This document shows positions 53,457 through 62,669 of a stretch of DNA of 64,000 bases, one piece after another. The notes below the pieces were generated by a model. It did no database searches. It saw only the letters and a list, made by a program, of their open reading frames with translations, and had not been told where the DNA came from. Made by a program: the position numbers and the translations under genes. Source of the stretch: Streptomyces griseicoloratus (lineage in GTDB: Bacteria > Actinomycetota > Actinomycetes > Streptomycetales > Streptomycetaceae); NCBI RefSeq assembly GCF_014534645.1, contig NZ_JACVQF010000192.1, positions 1-64,000 on the forward strand, written 5' to 3'. The stretch's first letter is position 1, and every line of letters begins with the position of its first letter.

Positions 53457-54209
53457 CGGCCCGGACGGACGCCCGGGTCCTGCCCGGCCGAGATCGCTGA
53501 CGGTCCGGTCGGCGGTCCACGCGGGTTTGCCCCGCGGGCGGGCCCACGCCGGGCTGACCCGGTCGCGGACCACGCGGGTACCCCGTTCGCAGGTCTACGC
53601 CGGGCTGACCCGATCGCGGGCCCACGCCGGGCTGGTCCCGTTCACGGACCACGCAGGTATCCCGCTCGCCGGCCACAGCGGGCCGACCCGATCGCGGGCC
53701 CACGCCGGGCTGGTCCCGTTCACGGACCACGCAGGTATTCCGCTAGCGGGCCCACACCCGTCTGTCCCGGTCGCGGGCCCACGCCGGTCGCCGTCCGGTG
53801 CTGTGTCGAGGGCGCCGCTCTCCGTCCGAGGGCCGCGTAGCTCCGGCTCGGCCCGCTCCGTCCGGGGGCAGGCCGAGTTCGGCCAGGTCCTCCCCGGCCG
53901 GGGGCCGAGGGAGTGACGGGGCGGGCCGGGCCCGTCGGACGCCGGGTCTGTGATCGCACCGTGCAACGGGTCCACGCCGGTCCCGGCCGGCGCCGGGCCG
54001 AGGACCGCACCACACACAAGGACCGCGGCGCCCCGGCCGAGGGCCGCAGCGCGCACCGGGTCCACGCCGGTCCCGTCCGGCGCCCGGGGAGGGGCCGCTC
54101 CCCCGTGCGGGTCGCGGCTTCGCGGGATTCGGGGGTCGGTGGTCGGGAACCGGGAAGGCTCGGGCGGTGTAAGACAAGTGGAAGCCACCGCGTCGAAGGG
54201 ACCAAGATC
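53457..54209. other. Non-coding stretch of degenerate GC-rich repeats
   Basis: 753 bp between two plus-strand genes. Both strands have long open frames, but their translations are low-complexity Arg/Pro/Gly repeats and match no family I know. The sequence is built of related units containing GGGCCCACGCCGGGCT and TTCACGGACCACGCAGGTAT, with a near-perfect 78-bp tandem duplication (53607-53750), and further units GGGTCCACGCCGGTCCCG around 53970 and 54057. I see no gene here. Confidence 0.6.
53607..53750. repeat. 78-bp tandem repeat
   Basis: Copy 1 begins GACCCGATCGCGGGCCC at 53607 and copy 2 begins with the same bases at 53685. The copies agree almost completely for about 60 bp (to GCAGGTAT) and then diverge. 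Partial related copies precede it from about 53540. Confidence 0.85.
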
Positions 54210-55373
54210 GTGCAACGTCGAGCCGTGACGGCCGTGTTGGCCACCGCCACGCTCCTGCTGACCGCCGGTTGCTCCTCCGACGACGGAGAGACACCGGGCG
54301 CGAACGGGAGCGCCGCCCCGAGCCGTACGGCGGCGCAGTCCCCGCCCGCACGGTCGCCGGCCACGGAGACACCCCCGGCCAAGGGCTCCGTGAAGGTGGT
54401 CCGCACGGTCGCCACCGGTCTGAACAGCCCCTGGGGCCTCGCCCCGCTGCCGGACGGCGGCCTGCTGGTCTCCTCGCGCGACGAGGGCACGATCACACGG
54501 GTCGACGAGAGAACGGGGAAGAAGACCGAGCTGGGCGAGGTGCCCGGAGTGTCGCCCGCCGGAGAGGGCGGCCTCCTCGGTATCGCGCTCTCCCCCGACT
54601 TCGCCTCGGACCACATGGTCTACGCCTACTTCACCTCGGCCTCCGACAACCGCATCGTCCGCATGCTGTACGACGCGAAGAAGCCGTCCGGTGAGCAACT
54701 GGGCGCTCCGGACACCATCTTCAAGGGCATCCCCAAGGGCGTCATCCACAACGGGGGCAGGATCGCCTTCGGCCCGGACAAGATGCTGTACGCGGGCACC
54801 GGCGAGAGCGGCGACAGGGAGCTGTCCCAGGACAGGGACTCCCTCGGCGGCAAGATCCTGCGCCTGACGCCGGAGGGCGAGCCGGCACCGGGGAACCCGT
54901 TCCCGGACTCCCCGGTGTACTCCTACGGTCACCGCAATGTGCAGGGACTGGCCTGGGACGCCGAGCAGCGGCTGTTCGCCTCGGAGTTCGGCCAGCACAC
55001 CTGGGACGAGCTGAACGCGATCAAGCCGGGTGACAACTACGGCTGGCCGGAGGCGGAGGGCAGGTCCGGCGGCGACGGGTTCCACGACCCGCTGGCCCAG
55101 TGGGGCACGGCCGAGGCCTCGCCCAGCGGCATCGCCCATGCCGAGGGTTCCGTCTGGATGGCGGGCCTGCGGGGCGAGCGACTGTGGCGCATCCCCCTGA
55201 AGGGCACGGAGGCCGCGGCCGACCCGCAGGCCTTCCTGGAGGGCGAGTACGGCCGTCTGCGCACCGTGGTCGCGGCGGGTGGCGACAAGCTGTGGCTCAC
55301 GACCAGCAACACGGACGGCCGGGGCGATGCGAAGGAGGCGGACGACCGGATTCTGGAGCTCAAGGTGACGTAG
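54210..55373 (+). CDS. Glucose/sorbosone dehydrogenase-like lipoprotein
   Basis: 387 aa from the GTG at 54210 with AAGGGA upstream. The N terminus is a lipoprotein signal with lipobox LTAGC, followed by a Ser/Pro/Ala linker to about residue 60. The rest is a six-bladed PQQ-type beta-propeller: GLNSPWGLAPLPDGGLLVSSRDEG, GEGGLLGIALSPDF, IAFGPDKMLYAGTGESGDR, YSYGHRNVQGLAWD, GDNYGWPEAEG. Relatives oxidise sugars with PQQ outside the membrane; the actual substrate and cofactor use are unproven. Confidence 0.9.
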   Translation: MQRRAVTAVLATATLLLTAGCSSDDGETPGANGSAAPSRTAAQSPPARSPATETPPAKGSVKVVRTVATGLNSPWGLAPLPDGGLLVSSRDEGTITRVDERTGKKTELGEVPGVSPAGEGGLLGIALSPDFASDHMVYAYFTSASDNRIVRMLYDAKKPSGEQLGAPDTIFKGIPKGVIHNGGRIAFGPDKMLYAGTGESGDRELSQDRDSLGGKILRLTPEGEPAPGNPFPDSPVYSYGHRNVQGLAWDAEQRLFASEFGQHTWDELNAIKPGDNYGWPEAEGRSGGDGFHDPLAQWGTAEASPSGIAHAEGSVWMAGLRGERLWRIPLKGTEAAADPQAFLEGEYGRLRTVVAAGGDKLWLTTSNTDGRGDAKEADDRILELKVT

Positions 55374-55382
55374 GCGGCGCCG

Positions 55383-58300
55383 TCACTCGTCCTGCACGAG
55401 CGGGGACCGCCCGCTGAACAGTGCGAGCCGATGCGCCACCGCCGCCGCCTCGCCGCGGCCCGAGACGCCGAGCTTGGCCAGGATGTTCGAGACGTGGACG
55501 CTGGCCGTCTTCGGCGAGATGAACAGCTCCTCGGCTATCTGGCGGTTGGTGCGGCCGTCGGAGACCAGGCGCAGCACATCGCGTTCCCGGCTGGTGAGGC
55601 CCAGTGCCTCGGCCGGGTCGGTGGGGGCGGCGACCGGCTCGGGGACATGGCTCAGTGCGAGCCGGGCCCGCTGGGCGAGCAGGGTGACGGCGTCGGCGAG
55701 CGGACGGGCGCCGAGGTGGGCGGCGACGGCGTGGGCCAGGCGGAGCAGTTCCGTGGCGCGGGCCCGTTCGTCCTCCCCGCCGGTCGCCAGGAGGGCGGCG
55801 GCCAGCCGGTGCCGGACGCGGGCCAGTTCGTGAGGGCGTTCCAGGCACTCGAAGGCGGTGACCGCCTCCGACCAGGTCCGCGGGGTGTCGCGGCCCTCGG
55901 CGCGGTGGAGTTCGGCGCGGACCCATTTCTCGTGGGCGAGCCAGACCGGGGCCCCCGTCGTGAGCGACTTGGCGGCCTTGGCGAGGCGTTCGAGCACGTC
56001 GGCGCGGCCCTCTTCGGCGGCGGGCAGACCGCGTGCGTCGGCCTCGGCCTCGGCGGCGGACAGCAGCAGGGGCCAGCCGTAGCGCTGGGTGCCGGGCGGG
56101 AAGCCCGCGTCCAGGGCGCGGGCGAGTTCGGCGCGGGCGTCGAGGAGGCGGCCCTCGGCCGCGGCGATGCCGATGGCGAGGGTGGTCAGCGGCAGCCTGT
56201 GCTGCGGCATGGGGTCGTGGGTGCCGTAGGCGGCGCGGGCCTCGGCGAGCAGCCGGGCGGCGTCGGCCACCTCGCCCCGGGCGAGGGCGACGGCGGCGCG
56301 TTTGAGACAGGCGCCACCGCGTGGTCCCGCTCCCCGGCCCGGGGCCCCGGCCGCGGCCGCCGCCTCGATCGCCTCGTTCCAGCGGCCCAGTGAGATGAGC
56401 GACTCGGCGAGGTTGCCCCACACCCATGCCTCGGATTCCAGCAGGCCCATCCGCCGGGTGAGGTCGATGCCCTCGCGCAGGATGCCGACCGCCTCCTCGG
56501 AGCGTCCGACGCTCTCCAGGACCGAGGGCAGGTTGACATGACTGCGGGCCACCACGGCGGACCGTCCCTGCGCCACCACCAGATCCCTGACCTGGTACAT
56601 CTCGGCGAGTCCCGCGTCGATGTGGCCCGCGTCGACCATGAGGCCGCCCAGAGTGAGCCGGGCGTTGAGTTCGATGTCGGAGGCGCCCACCATGCGCGCG
56701 TACTCCACGGCGCGCTCGGCGGCGGTCACCGCGTCGGGTCCGGGGTTGTGGAGCATGGACCAGTTGGCGGCCATGGCCAGCACCTCGGCGTGCACCTCCG
56801 AGGGCGGCAGGCCGCGGACGAGTTCCTGGGCGATGCCCAGCTCCCGCCAGCCGTCGCCCCGGCCCTGCGCCTGGACCAGCAGGGACCGCTGGGTCCAGAA
56901 CCAGGCGGCGCGCTGGGGGTCTCCCCCCGCCGGGGCGGACTGGGCGGCCGGGCCGGTGTCCTGTTCGTCCTCCAGCAGGCGCAGCGCCCGCTTGGTGATC
57001 TTCAGCGCGCGTTCCCGCTCTCCGCACAGCCGTCCGGCGACGGCGGCCTCGGCCATGAGGTCGAGGTAGCGCAGGGGTGCGGTGGCCGGGTCGCAGCCGC
57101 AGGGAGGGTAGACCTCCGTGTAGTCGACGGGGCGCAGGGTGGCGCGGACGTCGTCGGGGGCGGAGTCCCACAGCTCCATGGCCCGCTCCAGCAACCGCAG
57201 CTGCTCCGAGTAGGCATGGCGGCGGCGTGCCTCGACGGAGGCGTCCAGGACGGCGGGCAGGGCCTTGGCCGGGTCGTGCGCGTGGTACCAGTAGCTGGCC
57301 AGGCGCATCACGCGCTCGTCGGCGGGCACGAGCGTCGGATCGGCGTCGAGGGCCTCGGCATAGCGCCGGTTGAGCCGGGAGCGTTCGCCGGGCAGCAGGT
57401 CGTCGGCCACGGCCTCACGCACCAGGGAGTGGCGGAAGCGGTACCCGGCGCCGTCGGGGGCGGGGGTGAGGATGTTGGCGTTGACGGCGGCGCGCAGGGC
57501 CTCGATGAGGTCGTCCTCGGCGAGCCGGGCGACGGCGGCGAGCAGCCGGTACTCCACGGTGGAGCCGCCCTCGGCGACGATCCGGGCGACCCGCTGCGCG
57601 CTCTCGGGCAGCGCCTCGACCCGGACCAGGAGCAGGTCGCGCAGGGAGTCGGTGAGTCCGGTGCGGCACCCCTCGTGGGCGGCGACGGCGAGTTCCTCGA
57701 CGAAGAAGGCGTTGCCGTCGGAGCGTTCGAAGATCTCGTCGACCTGGCGGGGGTCGGGTTCATGGGCGAGGATGCCGGCGATCTGGCGGCCCACTTCCTC
57801 GCGGGTGAAGCGGCCGAGTTCGATGCGGCGGACCGTGCGCAGCCGGTCGAGTTCGGCGAGCAGGGGGCGCAGCGGGTGGCGGCGGTGGATGTCGTCGGAG
57901 CGGTAGGTGGCCAGGACGACGAGGCGGCCGGTGCGCAGGGTGCGGAAGAGGTAGGCGATGAGATGGCGGGTGGAGGCGTCGGCCCAGTGCAGGTCCTCCA
58001 GGGCGACGACGACGGTCCGCCGGGCGGCGAGGCGTTCCAGCAGGCGGGCGGTGAGTTCGAAGAGGCGGGCCATGCTCTCCTCGTCGTGCCGCCCGGTTCC
58101 TCCGGCCGTGGCCGGCTCGCCCAGTTCGGGCAGCAGGCGGGCGAGTTCCTCCTCCTGGCCGGCGGCAGCGGCGGCCAGTTCTCCGGGCAGTTCGCGGCGC
58201 AGGGCGCGCAGCGCGGTGGAGAAGGGCGCGAAGGGCAGGCCGTCCGCGCCGATCTCGACGCAGCCGCCCAGGACGACGACGGCGCCCTGCCGGCGGGCCG

Positions 58301-58583
58301 CGGCGGCGAACTCCTCGACGAGGCGGGTCTTGCCGACGCCGGCCTCACCGCCGAGCAGCAGCGCCTGCGGCTCGTCCGCCTCCGCACGGACGAGCGCGTC
58401 GTTCAGCATGCTCAGCTCGCCGGTGCGGCCGATGAAAACGGGACTGACGGACCTGGTCTCCACGGGCCAGAGCATCGCATGCGGCGCCGGCGGTGCGGCA
58501 CCGGATTTCCGGAGTACGGCGCGCGGAGGAACGGCCTCCGGGAGGACGGCCGACGGGTCGTCCTCCCGGGTTCCGGCGCTCAT
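55383..58583 (-). CDS. Large ATP-binding LuxR-family (LAL) regulator
   Basis: 1066 aa. It has an N-terminal AAA/NACHT-like ATPase with Walker A GGEAGVGKTR (78-87) and Walker B VVVALEDLHWAD (about 200), a long helical TPR-like middle, and a C-terminal LuxR HTH (LTSRERDVLRLVSDGRTNRQIAEELFISPKTASVHVSNILAKLGV). It belongs to the MalT-like LAL group, activators that often control catabolic or secondary metabolite genes. The ATG at 58583 overlaps the upstream small gene stop as ATGA, supporting this start over the ATG at 58475. No dedicated target cluster is seen nearby. Confidence 0.93.
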   Translation of the reverse strand: MSAGTREDDPSAVLPEAVPPRAVLRKSGAAPPAPHAMLWPVETRSVSPVFIGRTGELSMLNDALVRAEADEPQALLLGGEAGVGKTRLVEEFAAAARRQGAVVVLGGCVEIGADGLPFAPFSTALRALRRELPGELAAAAAGQEEELARLLPELGEPATAGGTGRHDEESMARLFELTARLLERLAARRTVVVALEDLHWADASTRHLIAYLFRTLRTGRLVVLATYRSDDIHRRHPLRPLLAELDRLRTVRRIELGRFTREEVGRQIAGILAHEPDPRQVDEIFERSDGNAFFVEELAVAAHEGCRTGLTDSLRDLLLVRVEALPESAQRVARIVAEGGSTVEYRLLAAVARLAEDDLIEALRAAVNANILTPAPDGAGYRFRHSLVREAVADDLLPGERSRLNRRYAEALDADPTLVPADERVMRLASYWYHAHDPAKALPAVLDASVEARRRHAYSEQLRLLERAMELWDSAPDDVRATLRPVDYTEVYPPCGCDPATAPLRYLDLMAEAAVAGRLCGERERALKITKRALRLLEDEQDTGPAAQSAPAGGDPQRAAWFWTQRSLLVQAQGRGDGWRELGIAQELVRGLPPSEVHAEVLAMAANWSMLHNPGPDAVTAAERAVEYARMVGASDIELNARLTLGGLMVDAGHIDAGLAEMYQVRDLVVAQGRSAVVARSHVNLPSVLESVGRSEEAVGILREGIDLTRRMGLLESEAWVWGNLAESLISLGRWNEAIEAAAAAGAPGRGAGPRGGACLKRAAVALARGEVADAARLLAEARAAYGTHDPMPQHRLPLTTLAIGIAAAEGRLLDARAELARALDAGFPPGTQRYGWPLLLSAAEAEADARGLPAAEEGRADVLERLAKAAKSLTTGAPVWLAHEKWVRAELHRAEGRDTPRTWSEAVTAFECLERPHELARVRHRLAAALLATGGEDERARATELLRLAHAVAAHLGARPLADAVTLLAQRARLALSHVPEPVAAPTDPAEALGLTSRERDVLRLVSDGRTNRQIAEELFISPKTASVHVSNILAKLGVSGRGEAAAVAHRLALFSGRSPLVQDE

Positions 58584-58765
58584 GCGGCCCGGGCGAACCG
58601 GTGCCTCCTCGGGCGCGGGCTATGGCTCTCCGTCTCGGCGGTGCGCCGTGCCGCCGCCCGGCGCTCGGCGCGACGGGCCAGGACGGCCTCGCGGGCCAGC
58701 CGTTCCCGCTCGGCGCGGCGGATCAGATCGGCGGAACGGTACTGCTGGAGCTCGTACTCGAACAT
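58580..58765 (-). CDS. Small basic helical protein coupled to the LAL regulator
   Basis: 61 aa, ATG at 58765 (MFEYELQQYRSADLIRRAERERLAREAVLARR, written here only in part in meaning: a single amphipathic helix rich in Arg, Ala and Glu), ending SHSPRPRRHRFARAA. Its TGA overlaps the LAL start codon, so translation is probably coupled. I recall similar short proteins elsewhere in Streptomyces but cannot name the family. A role as partner or small nucleic-acid-binding protein is conceivable but unproven. Confidence 0.75.
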   Translation of the reverse strand: MFEYELQQYRSADLIRRAERERLAREAVLARRAERRAAARRTAETESHSPRPRRHRFARAA

Positions 58766-58897
58766 GGCGTGTCCTTGGTGAGAGGTCGGTCGGGGCTTCG
58801 CTCGTTGCGATGCCTCAACCTTCGTCTCCCAGGGGGGCCGGCCACATCGGGTAAGTTCCGCATCTTCGGCGGCGGGCCATGCCTTAGATACGCGTGA

Positions 58898-58943
58898 GGG
58901 GTCTTAGGGCGCGCGCATCGGTGCGCGGATGCCCTAAGACCCC
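58898..58943. terminator. Large hairpin terminator
   Basis: 13-bp perfect outer stem GGGGTCTTAGGGC/GCCCTAAGACCCC enclosing a 20-nt region that can form a further G/C stem. It lies 17 bp after the membrane protein gene (minus strand). Confidence 0.75.
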
Positions 58944-58960
58944 CGGGACGACCTGCGGAA

Positions 58961-59533
58961 TCAGCCCGTGGAGGGCAGGCCCAGCAGGACGTCGGTGTAC
59001 TTCAGCACGGCCAGGAGAAGGCCGATGACGCCGAGCGCGACGCCGGCCCAGGCGACCGACTTGATCCACGGCGCCTGCGGCCTGCCGGGCGCCCCGAACG
59101 CGGGCCGGGCGAGCACCACGACGCCGACGACCAGCGCGAACAGCGCGAACAGCCCGCCCCACAGCGCGGTGGCGTGCCAGGCGTCGCCGTAGCCCTTCTC
59201 GATCATCGTGGCGACGTTCGAGGACGTGGAGGTCTCCAGCTGGCCGATCAGCGACTCGCGGGCGGAGGCCACGGTTCCGACCCAGCTCCCGGTCAGCGAG
59301 ACGATGCCGAGCCCGGCGGAGACCACGGCACCCGCGCCCTGCCCGACACCGGTCGGGCCCTCCGCGGCGGCCGCCCCGGCGCCGGCGTCGCCCTCCGCGG
59401 CGTCCTGCTCCGCGACGGCGTCCTCCGTGCCCTCGGTGCTTGCGGTGCCCTCGGCGGCCTTCGCCTCCGCCGCCTCGTCCACCTTTTCCTCGTCAGTCTT
59501 CACGCCGGTCTCGTCCACTGTCTTCGTTCCCAT
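58961..59533 (-). CDS. Membrane protein with acidic N terminus, unknown function
   Basis: 190 aa from the ATG at 59533 (a GTG at 59542 would add three residues). Residues 1-60 are strongly acidic and Ala-rich, likely disordered and cytoplasmic. Three hydrophobic segments follow: AGAVVSAGLGIVSLTGSWVG, LWGGLFALFALVVGVVVLA and VAWAGVALGVIGLLLAVL. I do not recognise the family. It lies 35 bp downstream of the GNAT gene, possibly in the same transcript. Confidence 0.8.
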   Translation of the reverse strand: MGTKTVDETGVKTDEEKVDEAAEAKAAEGTASTEGTEDAVAEQDAAEGDAGAGAAAAEGPTGVGQGAGAVVSAGLGIVSLTGSWVGTVASARESLIGQLETSTSSNVATMIEKGYGDAWHATALWGGLFALFALVVGVVVLARPAFGAPGRPQAPWIKSVAWAGVALGVIGLLLAVLKYTDVLLGLPSTG

Positions 59534-59568
59534 GTCTCGCACCGTACGGACGCTGTCTGAGAGGTCCC

Positions 59569-60144
59569 TTAATGATCGCTGTGAGCGGTACGCGCGCGTG
59601 CCTCACGCCACTCGGGCGCGAGCACCGCCCACACCTCCATGTCCTGGCGGACGCCCCGGTACGGGAAGCTTTCGCGCAGTACGCCCTCCCGCATCATGCC
59701 GAGTCGCCGCGCGGCGTTGACGCTGGGGGTGTTGGCGGAGGAGGCGTGCCACTCCACGCGGTGCATGCCGCGCTCCTCGAAGGCCCAGTCGATCAGGACC
59801 CGGGCACCGCGCGTGACGAGTCCGCGGCCCGTCCCGGCGGGCTCCAGCCAGCAGCCGATCTCGCACACGCCGGTGGCGGCGTCGAAGACCCGGAAGAGCA
59901 GACCGCCGACGAGCTTGCCGTCCAGCCAGAGCCCGTGCAGGAAGCCGCTGTCCGCGGCGCGCTTGTCGGCGTACGACTGGAGCAGCGCCCGCGCGGACTC
60001 GACGTCGGTGGCCTTCGACCCGAACGGAATGTGCTGTGTGATGAAGTCCCTGCCCCGGTCCAGGTGGGCCAGGAACTCCTCGGCGTGCCAGGTCTCCAGG
60101 GGGCGCAGTTCGGCCCCGTCGTCACCCAGTGGTATCGCGTACAT
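59569..60144 (-). CDS. GNAT-family acetyltransferase (RimJ/RimL type)
   Basis: 191 aa, ATG at 60144 located inside the 3' end of the MMPL gene (23-bp overlap). It shows the RimL-type pattern: ELRPLETWHAEEFLAHL, WLDGKLVGGLLFRVFD, GVCEIGCWLEPAGTGRGLVTRGARVLIDWAF (acetyl-CoA pyrophosphate loop near GTGRG) and the ANTPSVNAARRLGM motif. Relatives acetylate protein N termini or small amines. Translation is probably coupled to the transporter gene. Confidence 0.9.
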   Translation of the reverse strand: MYAIPLGDDGAELRPLETWHAEEFLAHLDRGRDFITQHIPFGSKATDVESARALLQSYADKRAADSGFLHGLWLDGKLVGGLLFRVFDAATGVCEIGCWLEPAGTGRGLVTRGARVLIDWAFEERGMHRVEWHASSANTPSVNAARRLGMMREGVLRESFPYRGVRQDMEVWAVLAPEWREARARTAHSDH

Positions 60145-62368
60145 CCCGCTGCCGTTCCTCCTCCGCAAGGACGTCCGCCACTTCGGCGTCCGTCGCCGCG
60201 GCCAGCCTCTCATGGGCGGCACGGCACTCGGGCGGCTCGATGCTGATGCGCGGCAGACGGGCGTCCAGCCAGCGGGGCAGCCACCAGTTGGCGCTGCCGA
60301 GCATGTGCATCAGGGCGGGCACCAGGAGCGTACGGAGGACGAAGGCGTCCAGGGCGACGGCGGCGGCCAGGGCGATGCCGAACATGGCGATCACCCGGTC
60401 GCCGCTGAGGACGAAGGCGAGGAAGACCGAGATCATGATGACCGCGGCGGAGTTGATCACCCGGCTGGTCTCGGCGAGTCCGACGCGGACGGCCCGCCGG
60501 TTGTCGCCGGTCTCCAGCCACTCCTCGTACATCCGGCTGACCAGGAAGACCTGGTAGTCCATGGAGAGCCCGAACAGTACCGACACCATGATCACGGGCA
60601 GGAAGGGCTCGATCGGGCCGGCGCTGCCCAGGCCGAGCAGTTCGCTCCCCCAGCCCCACTGGAAGATCGCCACGACGATGCCGAAGGAGGCGGCCACGGC
60701 GGCGACGTTCATCGCCGCGGCCTTCAGCGGTATGCCGACGGACCGGAAGGCCAGCAGGAGCAGCAGGCAGCCCAGGCCGATGACGACGCCGACGAAGAGG
60801 GGCAGCTTGCCGACGATGACGTCGGCGAAGTCGTCGTAGCCGGCCGTGACGCCGCCGACGTGCACGTCGAGCGCGGTGCCGGCCTCGGCCCGGGGCAGTA
60901 CCTCGTCGCGCAGTCGGTCGACGAGGTCACTGGTCGCCCGGGACTGCGGTGCCGATTCGGGGACGACGGAGAGATAGGCGGCGTCGCCTCCGGAGTTGTA
61001 CGTCACGGGCGTCACCGAGGCGACGCCCTCGGTGGTGCGCAGCGAGGTGTCGAGGTTGTCCAGGGCGAGCCGGTCCTCGGCCCCGCCGACCTCGGTGACG
61101 AGGGTGAGCGGGCCGTTCACGCCGGGCCCGAAACCGTCGGCGAGGAGGTCGTAGGCCTGGCGGGTGGTGGTCCCCCGGGGGTCGTTGCCCTGGTCGGAGG
61201 TGCCCAGGCGCAGCCCGAGGGTGGGCAGGGCGAGCACGGTGATGACGACCAGGGCGAGGACGCCGAGCAGCCGGGGGTGGCGCTCGACGAACCCCGACCA
61301 GCGGGCGGCGAGCCCGGTGGGTACCTCGGGTTCGGGGCCGTGCTCGGCCAGCCGGCGCCGCTCGCGCCGGCTCAGGGCGCGCGGGCCGATGAGGGACAGC
61401 AGGGCGGGCAGCAGCGTCACGGAGGCGGCGACCGTGAGGACGACGGTCAGCGAGGCGGCGATGGCGACGCCGTTGAGGAAGCTCAGCCGCAGGATGAGCA
61501 TCCCCAGCAGGGCGATGCAGACGGTGGCGCCCGCGAAGACGACCGCGCGTCCGGTGGTCGCGACGGCGTTCGTGGCGGCCTCGGTGACGGACAGTCCCCG
61601 CTTCAGTCCGCGCCGGTGTCTGGTGACGATGAACAGCGCGTAGTCGATGCCGACGCCGAGCCCGATCAGGGTGCCCAGCATGGGCGCGAAGTCGGCGACG
61701 GTCATGACGTGGCCGAGGAGGGTGATGCCCGCGTAGGCCGTGCCGACGGAGACCAGCGCGGTGGCGATGGGCAGCAGTGAGGCGGCCAGGGAGCCGAAGG
61801 CGAGGAAGAGGACGACCGCGGCGACGGCCACGCCCAGGACCTCGGCGAGATGTCCGCCCGGCACCTCGGTGAGGGCGACGGCGCCGCCGCCCAGTTCGAC
61901 CTGGAGCCCGTCGGTCTCGGCCGCCTTCGCGGTGTCCACGACGGCCCGCGCCTCGGCCGCATCGATGTCCTCGGCCGCGTCCTCGAAGGCGACCGTGGCG
62001 TACGCCGTGTGGCCGTCCTCGCTGACCTGGCCCGACTCGGGGTCGTCGTACGGGTTCGTCACCGAGGCCACCCCGGGCAGGTCCGCGACGCGGTCCAGGG
62101 TGCGGGTCATCGTCTGTTCGACGTCGGCGGCGCGGACGGTGCCGGAGTCGGTGTGCCAGACGATCGTGTCGCCGTCGCCTCCGAGGCCGGGGAAGCCGGA
62201 GGCGAGCAGCTGGGAGGCACGGTCGGAGTCGGTGCCGGGGACCTTGTAGTCGTTGGAGTACGCGGAGCCGGTCACGGCGGCCGCCGCGGCGACCCCGCCG
62301 AAGGCGAGGAGCCAGAGCAGGACGGCGACGAGGCGGCGACGGACACACCAGCGTGCAAGGGCTGCCAC
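60122..62368 (-). CDS. MMPL/RND-family transporter
   Basis: 748 aa from a GTG at 62368 with GGGAG upstream. Two homologous halves, each a TM, a large extracytoplasmic loop and five or more TMs: first TM RRRLVAVLLWLLAFGGVAAAAAV, GVGIDYALFIVTRHRRGL in the first half, and VLFGLSMDYQVFLVSRMYEEWLETGD in the second carry the conserved Asp-Tyr pairs involved in proton relay. Such proteins export lipids or siderophore-like compounds in actinobacteria; the substrate is unknown here. Confidence 0.93.
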   Translation of the reverse strand: MAALARWCVRRRLVAVLLWLLAFGGVAAAAAVTGSAYSNDYKVPGTDSDRASQLLASGFPGLGGDGDTIVWHTDSGTVRAADVEQTMTRTLDRVADLPGVASVTNPYDDPESGQVSEDGHTAYATVAFEDAAEDIDAAEARAVVDTAKAAETDGLQVELGGGAVALTEVPGGHLAEVLGVAVAAVVLFLAFGSLAASLLPIATALVSVGTAYAGITLLGHVMTVADFAPMLGTLIGLGVGIDYALFIVTRHRRGLKRGLSVTEAATNAVATTGRAVVFAGATVCIALLGMLILRLSFLNGVAIAASLTVVLTVAASVTLLPALLSLIGPRALSRRERRRLAEHGPEPEVPTGLAARWSGFVERHPRLLGVLALVVITVLALPTLGLRLGTSDQGNDPRGTTTRQAYDLLADGFGPGVNGPLTLVTEVGGAEDRLALDNLDTSLRTTEGVASVTPVTYNSGGDAAYLSVVPESAPQSRATSDLVDRLRDEVLPRAEAGTALDVHVGGVTAGYDDFADVIVGKLPLFVGVVIGLGCLLLLLAFRSVGIPLKAAAMNVAAVAASFGIVVAIFQWGWGSELLGLGSAGPIEPFLPVIMVSVLFGLSMDYQVFLVSRMYEEWLETGDNRRAVRVGLAETSRVINSAAVIMISVFLAFVLSGDRVIAMFGIALAAAVALDAFVLRTLLVPALMHMLGSANWWLPRWLDARLPRISIEPPECRAAHERLAAATDAEVADVLAEEERQRDVRDTTG

Positions 62369-62669
62369 GAACGTGCTCCCAGGGTGTCTGATTGTGGATC
62401 TTTGACCGGGAACAGTCGTTCATGAGGTGAACGGCCCGCAAAGAACGCATGAGCAATGCGAAGCCACTCTTGCAGGCCGAAGTGATCGTTTGCGGACTTC
62501 GTGGCGTTATTCACAACAGCGGGAGACAGCTCACAGGACGATCGGGTGAAACGTGTCAGAACCCGCCGTCCGGAAACCGGCTGCGGCCGGCGGCGGTCCG
62601 CTGCTGTGCATGCACCGCGGGGGATGCATCGCGAACGATGCATCCCCCGGGTGTGCGGAGCAGCGGGTG
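62369..62669 (-). promoter_or_regulatory. Region between gatB and the MMPL gene
   Basis: 301 bp. It holds the gatB terminator at 62618-62649 and the presumed MMPL promoter, in an A/T-richer part around 62390-62530. No gene is seen. Confidence 0.4.
62618..62649 (-). terminator. Terminator of gatB
   Basis: 14-bp perfect stem (GGGGGATGCATCG core plus one outer C-G pair) with a CGAA tetraloop, 20 bp after the gatB stop. Confidence 0.8.

Noticed and set aside
53607-53750. CRISPR-like array
   Set aside because: Units are tandem and adjacent with no unique spacers, and no cas genes are in the window.
53595-55139. Long minus-strand frame through the repeat tract and the lipoprotein gene
   Set aside because: Opposes a clear lipoprotein gene, and the rest is Arg/Pro/Gly repeat sequence.
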